DNA of 64,000 nt from Blasia pusilla (taxonomy: Eukaryota; Marchantiophyta; Marchantiopsida; Blasiales), in the NCBI GenBank assembly GCA_050084515.1, contig CM114274.1, forward strand, positions 7,006,001 through 7,070,000, read 5' to 3'. The notes beneath the pieces are model-generated. The model was not told the origin of the DNA and ran no database searches. It saw nothing but the letters and a program-made list of their open reading frames with translations. Positions within the stretch are counted from its first letter, which is position 1. Each line of letters starts with the position of its first letter. Shown here piece by piece: positions 22,199 through 32,457 of this stretch. The position numbers were made by a program, and so were the translations under genes.

Positions 22199-22350
22199 CA
22201 AGCTTGAGGTGTATGTTGTGCGGATCTGCGAGGGGTACAGCCACCATGTTGGTATGTGATGGTTGTTCTCGAGGGTGGCATATGTCTTGTCTGACCCCCC
22301 CCCTCTTGATGTAGTTCCCACGGGACGATGGATGTGTCCGAGATGTGTAT
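22199..22350 (+). pseudogene. PHD finger, copy B
   Basis: All eight zinc ligands are present: CMLC (22209), CDGC (22256), then H and C in GWHMSC, and CPRC (22336). The Trp of RGWH is kept. A run of C at about 22291-22300 shifts the frame just before the last Cys pair; this could be a real mutation or a base-count error. Confidence 0.87.
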
Positions 22351-22549
22351 AGGGTAGTAGGTCATGTTAGAGAGATGTGATATTTTCTATGTGGAGTTGG
22401 GGGGATCCAACTGCCAGCTAGGGGGGCGGTTGTGATCTTCATGTATATGTATGAGTTGATTTTTGTACATGTGTGGATTGACCCGTGTGTGGAGAAGATC
22501 AGTGTTGTGTGGTGTAGATGTGACCAGCGATGTATGTTGTATAGCGACA

Positions 22550-23247
22550 GTGTAAGATAGGGTTATCATCACGGCGTTCTCCCAGGGTTGGAAAGAACGG
22601 GGTAGTACGAATAGTGGTAATGGAGTGACACAAAGTGGTGTGAGGTATCGAGGGGTTTTGGGTGAGGAACCACCCGGACTCCCATCAATGGTTGGATCGT
22701 CATTACTAGATATTGGATTTGGTGACGAGATGGCAGACGGGGACGGTGATACGTGGAAAGAGATGGATGACATGGGCCATGCATGAGCCATCTACCGGTG
22801 CAATTTGCAAGGAGTAGTGGTGTTTGACCACGTTAGGATGTGGGGACCACGTTGGGAGCATTCATAGGTGGTGTTCGCTAATCATGAGGGTTTGGGGAGA
22901 GGAGCACACATGCAAAGAACATTCCCGTAGTAGATAGTCGCATGGAGAGACATGCCAGGGTAGGTATCTCTTCCCATGGTGCAGAGTTGCTTTATTATTG
23001 TTGGGGACTAGCATTGAGATGCGTGGAGTGCAAACAAGCTCATGAGGCATGTGTGGAGCCGTGTTTATGTTTGGAGCAAGATACGAGAGTGTTAGATCTC
23101 TTCGAAGGGATCAACACGGCTGGTTTTTGCAGTGTGGCAGTGTTGCAAGGATGGTGCTAGATGTGTATAGGATAGGAGATCTTGTCAGGTACATATCTGT
23201 GTGCTATTTGGAGTTAGGGGGACCCAACTATCAGCTAGGGGGGCAGT
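22550..23247 (+). mobile_element. Copy C: fragment with methyltransferase motif I fused to the element 3' end
   Basis: The frame at 22942-23160 reads TRVLDLFEGINTAG…AVLQG, a copy of methyltransferase motif I (23086-23120). It then jumps, at about 23155, to sequence that in copies A and B lies just before the polypurine tract (LELGGPNYQLGGQL). So about 4 kb of methyltransferase, RT, RNase H, integrase and PHD has been lost. The segment at 22600-22800 has an acidic open frame (DEMADGDGDTWKEMDDMGHA) that I cannot place. Confidence 0.7.
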
Positions 23248-23984
23248 TGTGGGATCCCAATGTATATGTGTGAATATTTTTATTTATGTGTGGATCTACC
23301 CGTATATTGGGGAAGATCGGTGTTGTGTGGTATGTAGATATGACCAGCGATGTGTGTTGTGTAGCGATGTGTATGCACACGACAGTTATCACATCTTCTT
23401 TTGACGTAGGTAGATTTCAATCGCATCGACGGCCTAGAGAGTCAGCGGGTTGTTCAAGAGTAACTTCGTCCCGAGATGTCGGATGAGGTTTGCGACAGGT
23501 CTGTTGTGTTGAGAACGTCGTTTATGGCATTTTTTCTTTTGGTTTTAGTCTGTCATGCGGTAACCTGTGCATGCATATTACCGTTGGTAGGGCTATTTTT
23601 GGAGGAAGAGCCTTTTGGCTCTTCCCAAGGGTATAAGAGTGAGACAGATGGCTTTCTCAAGCCATCTTTCTCATGTTGAGCCTTAGGAGCGTTTCTCTTG
23701 CCTAAACTTGTGTGGGTGTCTAGGAGTTAGGGTGCTAGCGTCCGGATTCCCTCATAACAAAGGGTGGATGTGGTTCGATATGCCGATGTAGATTCAAGAG
23801 TGGAGTTTTAGGGCGGGTGAGCCATTTTTACTACTCTTGATTTTGTTGTGGGATCCCAGAGTATATGCGTGAGTATGTTTCATTTATGTGTAGATCTACC
23901 CATATGTTGGAGAAAATCGGTGTTGTGTGGTATGTAGATGTCACCAACAATGTGGGTTGTGTAGCGATGTGAATGCGCACGACA
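23248..23984 (+). repeat. X-Y-X terminal array of copy C
   Basis: Unit X at 23248-23384 (TGTGGGATCCC … CACACGACA) is followed by Y at 23386-23845, then by a second X at 23847-23984 (TGTGGGATCCC … GCGCACGACA). The two X copies share most of their length. The hairpin and TATA box of Y lie at 23604-23637. A full LTR may be X plus Y (about 600 bp), with the second X a truncated LTR; or the array may be a tandem insertion. See the finding on termini. Confidence 0.7.
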
Positions 23985-24865
23985 GGACCCTCTTGATGTT
24001 GAAAAAGGCCCTCCGAAGCCATGAAGGGGTCAAATCTCTGGTGGTTTTGCATCCTTTGTGCATCACACCAAGATTCAAAATCCTCCATAAAATACTTCCA
24101 ATCTATGATTCCCACCATTTGAGAACCGTTGGGATCTCCTTGTGGACCCATAGGTATCACAATCATCCATTTCCCACAAGAATGGTGGGGGGACACTCTG
24201 TGGCCTCTTGGATAACTAAGAATCCATTGAAGTCGCCCGTGCAGCAAATACAACTCGCGGCTGAGGTGGTTCCTCTTGTGGAAAATCTCAATACCTCGCC
24301 CCACTCCTTGTAAATCCTCTTCCACTCCCACCACTATCATACTCCTTATAACTCTATAAATATGTTGTGGTGAACCCTACAACTTGTCTAGCTCACTCTT
24401 GAGCCACTAAATCTGCACTAGACAATACCCAAATTGTGGACACACCCCCACCTATCTTACTTGAGACCAACACTCGGCACATCACCCGCACACTACGTCA
24501 CCCTCGAGTCCTCAACTTGTGTGGTATACCTCCATCCCACCAAAGTTCCCCATAATAGTCGTGGTAGTGTTACGCACTCACCAACTAGCTAACAAAAATT
24601 TGTGTCATCTACTTTATTGCTATCACCCAAAAAACACTCCTCAAATATCCTCACATGCATCAAATAAAGTGACTAAATTCCCTTGTGTGCGTTAAGGGTA
24701 TGGGTTTCTGCCAACTTGCGCCTTCAACACCCACTTGTACACCTTTGACGCCTCAAAGCACTTGAAGCCTCTCAATTTCGAGAAACCCGTGATTCGCCCC
24801 CTTCACCTCCCGCTCATTTCTCTGCCACGCTTTGTTGCACCGGGTCATGTGAGATAGAGATGGGG
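23985..24865. other. Unassigned, possible transposon-derived sequence
   Basis: A 169-codon minus-strand frame (23831-24340) partly overlaps the second X unit, so at least its end is not a real gene. The middle part (WKYFMEDFESWCDAQRMQNH) has a protein-like look and may be a remnant gag or other element protein. The rest is C- and A-rich on the plus strand with no gene. Confidence 0.3.
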
Positions 24866-26011
24866 AGGTTGGAACTTGAGTTTTAATTCTCACCGCACCA
24901 AGAGAGAACACTTCAGGAAAGAAGGGACGATGGATCCAATGGGAACTTAATTCCGATTGCTTGTTGCATCGCACTGATTTGCCAACTCGCCGGACACTTG
25001 GATGAAAATTTCTTCACCTGAAAGAGTGCCAAAATTGGAACTTGAGTTCAAATTTCTCATTCCTTCCTTTTTGACTAGATAAAAGAATGACGGAATTGGA
25101 ACTCCAAGGAGCTTCAATTTCGATTGCTCATTCCTCACTCTTTGCTTTGCATGCCGCACCCCACATGAAAGAGCCGTAGAATAGGGATTTCAATTTTGAT
25201 TCTTCTCTCCTTCCTCTCAACATTGTGTTTCAACTGCAAAGCCTTGCCGAATTTACCTCGTAAGTCTGCACAAAAGTGGTTTGGAACTTGAGTTCCAATT
25301 TTCCTCACTATGCTCTCCATCTCCCTATAGAGAGAACCACCATAACTACAAGCCAAATTGGAACTTGAGTTCCAATTGCCTTCTCCATCATTGTCCCCTA
25401 CGCTGCCGCAATATGCCACGCCCTAGAATTCATCACCATAATTGAAACACTCCAAGGCTCGATTATGACTGAATCGGAACTTAAGTTCCAATCTCCTCTG
25501 CTTGCTTCCTTGTCACTCCTGTCAAGATCACCATCACGCACTTGAACCACGCCTAGGCTCAACTCTCCTTGAATTGGAACTTGAGTTCCAAATCCCTTTT
25601 GCAACATCCTTGTAATCTTTGTCACGTCACACGAAGATGACTCTTGCTGTTGAATCAAAACTTTAGTTCCAATTCCCTCCTCACTATTTTACTCTGAGAC
25701 TGCCTCATAGGAACTTAGGAAGGCTCCCATCTAAATCAAAACTTAATTTCCCATGCCTCCCCTCAACTCCATTGGCTCTGGGGATGGCAGCTCCAACAAT
25801 GCTCCAATAATAGCTCCAAAATATTGGCACTAGTATCTCCATACTAGCAGCATCCTAACCTATTCAACTTCTCACAAAAGGAAAGCTACACCACGTAGAG
25901 CCTTCCTTGCATGAACCATGTTCACCAACAAGGGGTATCAGAACTTGAATGAGAAGCACTCCTCCTCACTTCTTCTCACATCTCCAAACAAGGGCTATCA
26001 AAACTTAAGTT
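24866..26011. repeat. Array of degenerate GGAACTTGAGTTCC motifs
   Basis: About 13 copies of a near-palindrome, best form TTGGAACT-TG-AGTTCCAA, recur every 50-200 bp. Positions are near 24868, 24948, 25032, 25090, 25185, 25282, 25360, 25470, 25574, 25650, 25735, 25940 and 25990. It is often followed by a pyrimidine stretch (CTCCTC or CTTCTC). Spacing is irregular and not a multiple of three. On the minus strand the motif reads GTQVP in some places and WNSSS in others, so no single protein repeat is conserved. The DNA motif itself, not a reading frame, seems to be the unit. Confidence 0.7.
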
Positions 26012-27734
26012 TTGATGCCTCGAACAACAGCTCTAGCGCCGCTCTCCTGCCCTTTCCACACCGGTGATCCGCTCTACTAAGGGAATCCACGAGGTTGTGG
26101 GGAATATTTTTGGAATCTTATGGAGTTACACCTAAATAGCCAACTGACCCTCTATATTATCGACGCGATAGAACTCTACCTAAGTCTAACTAAGATGTGA
26201 CATCTTGCTATTTAGAAACAATACGCATCTTCCTTGGATATAAAATTGATATGGAATGTGAAATTTGATGAAATCTACAATCAGCTATGCTTCATCCCAA
26301 CATCCATTCAATGATATACACTACAATAGCGGTAGGAGAAAGTCTGCACTATACTCTCCATGTGTGTGATCTTTGATCAATCCTATCACACTCTTTAAGA
26401 GAGAATCCAAGCTCAATACATTCACATCACACTTTATCACGGATCCCAACATGGCTCTAATCCAAGGAAGATGAGTTGTGAATGAGCTTTATCCGAGGTA
26501 TAACCCCCTTGAGTACTTCCATAGATGACATATACACACACATAACCACCTCCTAGCAAGTCACTAACAACTCAGAGTATACAAGGTACTAACTCCATAA
26601 CCACTCCATATATGGTCCTCTTATAAGACCAAATACCGCTCAACTACCAACTAATCATCGATCCTATAGGCCCAAGTGGCTCCACACTAATGATTGAAGG
26701 GTCAATAGAAACTAATGTCTACGAGCTTTCTTTCCCTTCCCCAATCACTTTTCCCACTCACCTATGCCCATAGATCACCATCTTGCCTCTTAACTTATGA
26801 TTGTAGATCAAGGAGAGCTTTTCAAAAAAAACAATTTAAGTGAACTAAGCAAAAAACAAGGAATTTTCCTCGAACAATAAGTTTTTAAAAGAAGCTTGAA
26901 ATGAACCCAAAATAGAGGTAAACTACACACCTAGCTTATCCTCCCCCTCAATAGGTTTTCCTTTTACCTATTGATACCAACGTTCGACATCTTTGGATCC
27001 TCTCCACTATAAAAGATATGGTTCAAGCTTTTCCTTGTGGAAGTATTCCATTTCTCAAATCTATAATAAGGGGAACCAAGGCTTTGAGTATGCTTGAAAG
27101 GTTAAATTTGTCTCTAGCTTTTTTCATCCATCCAACCAAGTTTTTTATAATAAACATCACGTATGAGGATTATAAAGCCTTTCTCTAACCCATCACTTCC
27201 CATGGGAATAAGCTACAAGTTGATGTAAGAGGCTTTTCATTTTGGAAATACTCTACATCCTAGTCTATTTCCCATACCTTCGAGGCAATGACAAGGGAAA
27301 CCAAGACTACAAGAGTACGTAGTAAGTTAAAGTTTTGAATTTCAGTTCCCTACTTGAACGAGTCGGAAAAAATAACCTAAGAAATCCCCCCCCTCCGCCC
27401 CCTTTTTTTTTTTATATGCCAAACAGCCAACTGAGATTGGGAAAATATTTTCTACCCATGTAAATCATTGGAAAATACAAGTTATGCCACAAAAATCCAT
27501 GAACTCAACCTATCACATTTTGGCACTTCAAATTTATTTTACACCATATTTATGGACAAAAAATTAATACATTGTGATTTCCTTGCAAGGAAATACTTCT
27601 AACCGATAAAAATATAATTAAGCCTTACTGAAAACAGATGTTTATGTTATTGTGGGAGGATTACCTCCACCATGGTGATGGTTTTGTAGTTGACATGCGG
27701 TGTCAAACATGCCCTCCCTTTCTCACAGGTATCT
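26012..27734. other. Intergenic region, no gene seen
   Basis: No open frame of note and no domain. There is a C-run followed by a T-run at about 27387-27413. The composition becomes AT-rich after 26800. Confidence 0.5.
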
Positions 27735-27840
27735 CCACAAATTTGAAAATTAAAATTTTCTTATGGAGTCCACAAATTTGAAAATTAAATTGTTATTATG
27801 GAGTCCATAAATTTGAAATTTCAAATTATTATTGTGGAGT
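27735..27840. repeat. 35-bp tandem repeat, three copies
   Basis: Units at 27735-27769, 27770-27804 and 27805-27840 share CCACAAATTTGAAAATT and end ATGGAGT or GTGGAGT. The third is slightly diverged and one base longer. It lies just downstream of the LINE-like element's 3' end. Confidence 0.85.
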
Positions 27841-27967
27841 GCTCATTCGATTTTCAAACGCTTCTCATGTTGATATCTAGCCCTCTTAGCTCATAGGATC
27901 ACTCACCTTCTCAGCAAATTCCATGATTGTATGACCTTTCAACCAATAAGGTCATTTGAAATAGATT

Positions 27968-30083
27968 TTAAATGTTTTGATTGAAATTTTGGAGGATACT
28001 TAGATCATTAATCATATTTTTTATGATTAACGATCTAAGTATAGATATGCATAAATTTAATTTAAATTTATTAGGGGGGGCATAGACATCCAAAACACCC
28101 AGGGGCCAAAATTGGCCCCGAAGATACAGAATGGGGCTTCCCCCTAAACGACCAAAATCACCAACTGCAGAGACAATATCAGCAACACCAATAGAACTAT
28201 GGCTACTACTAAGTGGGCCTCTAGCATTGGCCTCTCCAACCACGTGAGCCCGCCGCAAAAGCCCATTTTCCCGGGCACGCTGCAAAGCTATGGAGACCCA
28301 TTGCCTCCAATAAAGTATCGGAGTGGCTAAAGACAACCCATTTCTTGATTGGAGATGATGGGCGCAATCCGTAAGGAACGAGTCAAACCTCTCCCCCATG
28401 GCCTTGTACATCTCAATGGCTAGGGGGATAAATCAATGTCCGTCATGAAGTCGGCTATAAATGTGGGTCTTCTTTACCTCCGCCGCTCCTTGTAGCAATC
28501 TCCCTTGTGCCACCACTTGGGCCCGCACCGCCTCCCGTGTAGGATCCGTCACTACAACATCCGCTACCACCACCTCAGACTCCCGCGTCATATAGAGATC
28601 AGCAAGGATAAGGGAATCCCGCATGGAGTAGTCTCTCTCTCTGCACATGGAAGTCACTCTCCCGAGCAATAGAAAACATAATATCCCGCACTGCATCGTG
28701 CGTGGCTATCCTCTCACCCCCAACTAGACACCGTGCCAAATGCACACCAAGTGGATCGAGGCTTTGGCGACACTTGCAATGTGTCAAACCAACCACCGAT
28801 GGTTGGGGCAGGCCCAATCAAAACCGCATCGTTGTAGTGTAGGTAAGTGGTGCGATGCGGAAAGTGAGGATGAGGGGGTGAGCCCCCATCCATGAGCCTG
28901 ACCCCTTTCCGGAGCAAGAGCGAATACGAGCCCGAATCTCCATGGGGATATTCCCATCCAACATAATAAGCAAGGAAGAAATATGGCTATATGCCCACAC
29001 GGTTCTACAAAGATAAGTAGCTCTACGAGCGAAATATGATGAAAGGATGTCATAGGCTACTTGAGGATCACCAATCTTCGTGAGATCGTCAATGTGGAGA
29101 AGATCCTCGGTAAGAGCCGCCGCCACAAAACTTGATACAAAGGTCTGGCTCCCTAGTGGGACTCCCAAGACGCTATAGCCCTCCAACAGGTGTCAAGAAT
29201 CCATCGTGTAAATTTATATTAGTTGGCAGGCCTACTGGAGACCAAGCCTTGCACTTTCCCAGCTTCACCGCAAGGCCGACGCGTGCCAATTGTGCTGAAA
29301 AGTGCTGAAATGTATGAACGACCAGATCTCCAGGGCCAACAATGTGAGTATCATCTGCCAACAAAGGGAAAATGCGACCCGGGAAAGCCTCCACCGTAGA
29401 AAGAACCGCTCGATAATGAGCCAAAGCAAACAATGCACCACCCAAGGGATCACCCTGACGAGTCCCTATAGCAGACTCCAAAACCATGACCTCCTCCTCA
29501 AACCTACCGTGGTGAAAATAGCCACAATCGGGCCACAACCTCTCTATGGCCAGCCTCCTCCTCCCCCTCCCCCCGGGTATAACGAAGATATGATCGTGGA
29601 AGGAGAAGTAGTAGATACCACGAGAGCTCATCCATAGGATCAAGTGCGATCCTAGATAGGGGAAGGAGGAAAGCCTGGCGGAGCTCATCCCAAATGGCAT
29701 GGGGGATCCTATGAAACAACCTCGGGAAAGGAAAACAGGTTTTAAAGAAGCCTATGATGCTGCCAAGGTGGGACCTCAACCACTCCCATGCCTCGGGAGG
29801 GGGCGATGATGCATGAAGCACTGGTGAGCATCCATGGTTGACTGGAGGAACCACCCATCCAAATCTCTCAAAGTCAGGATGTTTAGCCGCTAAGTGGTTC
29901 TGAATTCCTGAACGGGTGAAGAATTCGGGACAACAAGGGCATTTTGTATCTCGAGTAGACGACCCACGGGCCCCTACACGAGAGGTCGATGCGGGTCGAG
30001 GCATTGACACCGATCACCAAGAAGAGAACATCACCCCCTCCATGAAACTCGAGAGATAGCCCCCACCTCGATCCGCCCCACAA
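27968..30083 (-). mobile_element. LINE-like non-LTR element with zinc finger and reverse transcriptase (decayed)
   Basis: The reading runs on the minus strand through several frames. 30010-29504 starts with a C2H2-type zinc finger (CPCCPEFF … NHLAAKH) and then FKTCFPFPRLFHRIP. RT blocks follow: GTRQGDPLGGALFALAHY (about 29440) and LLADDTHIVGP (about 29340), where ADD is the catalytic pair. Then QLARVGLAVKLGKCKAW, VLGVPLGS (about 29160) and a C-terminal CCHC-like piece, HCKCRQSLDPLGVHLARC (about 28735-28790). The segment to 27968 carries a conserved tail (ANARGPLSSSHSS) also seen at 42.9 kb. No LTR, integrase or RNase H was seen, so it is a non-LTR type. No endonuclease domain was found. Confidence 0.8.
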
Positions 30084-30314
30084 CCCCCATTCGAACTAAC
30101 ACTAATGATAATCGACTCTCTTCCCGTCCACAATAATACTCCCCTAGTATGAACTTTCGTCTACCTTCTTCACCTAGGACTTATGACCCAAAGGAATATT
30201 AATACCTATATAATAAATTTTAAAAAAATCAGAAATTCAAAAAACAAAATAAAACATAAAATATTTCATTATAAAACCAATACTACTGATCAAAACTTAG
30301 AGGAGATAAACTTA
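30084..30314. other. Short AT-rich spacer, no gene
   Basis: The 5' flank of the LINE-like element, with A-rich runs at 30220-30270. No feature is recognised. Confidence 0.4.
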
Positions 30315-30366
30315 CATGTGATATATCGAAATGGAGATCGATATCTCCATTTCGATATATCACATG
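30315..30366. repeat. 52-bp perfect palindrome
   Basis: The 26-bp arms meet at 30340/30341 with no spacer. The arm begins CATGTGATATATCGAAATGG and the centre reads GATCGATATC. It lies between the LINE-like element and the GC-rich upstream region of the MYB gene. Confidence 0.92.
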
Positions 30367-32457
30367 ATCTCTCTCTCCCTCCTCCAACCCTCCGTTCCCG
30401 TAAGCCATCCTTTGTCATCGTCCCCCCTCCACCATCCTCCGTCCCCTCCCCCTACCTTGGGGGACGGAAAGGTAGACTTTCCTTACTTCCGCACCTTAAA
30501 GGTAGTCTTTGATGGCAGGCCAACTGCCAGAACGGAAACGGTTGCATGTTTTCCAGATCGGACGGCAGATCCACGTCCTCATTTCCATCCCCGCCGTCCA
30601 TGTCCGGTGACACGGCCAGGCGCCCCCTCCTATTCTTACGTGTCGCCCTTGTATTCCCCGATTCCACGTTCACCACCCTTGCTAGCCTCTTGTCTCCTGA
30701 CCACCCAACCCCTCTCCGCCACCTATGCCTCCGTGCCACGCCATGCGAACTACCGCTCTTCCCCTCCTCCATCCTACCCCCCCACTCTCAAACCCCTTCC
30801 TCTCGCGTAGTCTCTCGCGGGGAAATGCAGAGCGGATTGATCGATGTCGGTTCCGCCGATTCAACCCCGCGCCATTCAATCGTTCAGCTTCGCGTCATGA
30901 TCGCTCCTCGAATGCCCATCCGTGCGGACAAGATGACGCTGAAATCGACGATTCGCGTGGGGAAATGGTCGCGCTGTGGGTCCGGAGGCTGGTGAGGGTT
31001 GGAATGGAGTCGGAGTCGAGCTCCGCGCAATGATCGTGGGACTTGTGGGGTCGGAGAGCGACGCTGAGGTTTCTGTGGTGTACGTGGGGGTAGCTTTCTT
31101 CAAGAGCGAGCGGATAAATCGGTTCAGCGCGAGGCTTGGGACAATGGGACGCGAAATTGTGGGAATTTGTGTGCGTGGGACTCGCAGGACAACGGAAATG
31201 CGGATCCCGAGGCTGATTACTTGGACGAGGTCGTAGACGGGAGATGGGGTGTGGTTTGGAGAGGAGTGGGAAAATGCTGGAATCTGTGTAGGGTTGTAGG
31301 ATTTGGCAAAGGATCATTCGCTGGGGCAGATTCAGGCGGACTATGTACTTCAAGCACCTGGTGCGGTTTTGATTCAGAACTGTATGGTAATGGCGCATCC
31401 CTTAGGCGGATAACAGGTGCCACAGACACGAATTTTGATCATTTCCTTCGTTCTCTGAGCATAGAAGTGGATGTGCTGTGAATCCTGAGCTCAAAATGGT
31501 TCCGCGATGGACTACAGAGACGGGCGATCACTTCTTCGGGTGGATAGCTGTGGATGAAAGAAGGAGTGAGCGATAGATGGAGCTGGATCATGGCTGCAGA
31601 CAACTTTTCCCAGGAAAACGATTCCAATCCAGGATTCCATGTGAAAATGCAGGCCCTGACCTGCAGCGAGTCAATCATGCTACGAGCTACCGGTCTTACC
31701 CTGCAGTCCTGCTTCTCGTCCGAACCTCCGGCAATGCCTGACTCTCCCACTGACTCCCATGTGTCTATGGATCCTCCGGCCACCTTCACCGAACAGGTGT
31801 GTGACAAACTCGCGTCCAACCTCCTACATTTCGTTAGGAACGCGTGAGGTTATATTAGAATCGGGTACTCGAGATAGTGCCTGGTTTTGCTTTCGTGGAG
31901 ATGGGTCGGAATTACTGCCAAGCACCTGAGCTAACGGGACATGAAATCACCTGTACCTTACGATTAAAAGAGGGTGGAATGTTTGTTAGGTCCTCCGTCT
32001 TTTGATTGATTTTTGCAATTGAAGAGTTGAGTTCAATGTGCCGAGCTCAACGGTGGACTCTACTCTGATTCTGATGAGCTGCATTTCGAAGAATTGAACA
32101 AGGCCCCAAAGGAACCCATCAATTGCCATAGACTTTCATGTCGGCCAAGGCGTCGTGTCTGTGTTGGGAGCCAATTATATGTTACAAGACTATGGAAGGG
32201 AAATTACACAACGTGTATAGCTGGCAAATACTCTTCCATTCAAGCGTCTGAACGATTTCTGAAATGAATGATCAGTTTGGTGTATAGATATGTTGGAGTC
32301 GTGTTCAGATCTACAGCTGCCCTTTTACACCTCGTTAATTCTTTTAATCTCGATGAGCAGCTGGACGAGGAAATTGTCACTAGTCTAGCACCAAAGAGCT
32401 TCCATTCTCTTCTTCTACTTCTCCCCTGCTCTAACTTTGTTTATTAGGTTTGCACAG
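30367..32457. other. GC-rich upstream region of the MYB gene
   Basis: Several long overlapping frames on both strands (for example 30331-30810 plus and 30895-31398 minus) have the Pro/Ser/Arg composition of chance frames in GC-rich DNA. This should hold the promoter, the 5' UTR and probably the first coding exon of the MYB gene, but I could not identify that exon. A plus-strand frame at 31554-31847 (starting MKEGVSDRWSWIM) is a weak candidate. Confidence 0.35.

Larger units (their letters stand above)
20555..22549 (+). mobile_element. Copy B: deletion derivative with 5' Y unit, integrase, PHD and 3' X unit
   Basis: The Y unit 20555-21035 is joined directly to the linker just before the integrase (about 21040), so gag, protease, methyltransferase, RT and RNase H are all missing. 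The internal part then runs through integrase and the PHD finger to the tract CTAGGGGGGCGGT and an X unit at 22431-22549 that ends GCGACA. It would be non-autonomous as it stands. Confidence 0.8.

Noticed and set aside
24753-25658. A minus-strand coding gene with a repeated GTQVP or WNSSS peptide
   Set aside because: The repeat is read in different frames in different copies and the frames overlap with stops between them.
24866-26011. A CRISPR-like array of repeats and spacers
   Set aside because: Repeats are degenerate, spacers vary from about 50 to 200 bp, and the context is a plant nuclear genome.
30331-31481. Several overlapping frames of 100-167 codons on both strands
   Set aside because: They occupy all frames of one GC-rich stretch, with no homology and no splice pattern; more likely upstream DNA of the MYB gene.
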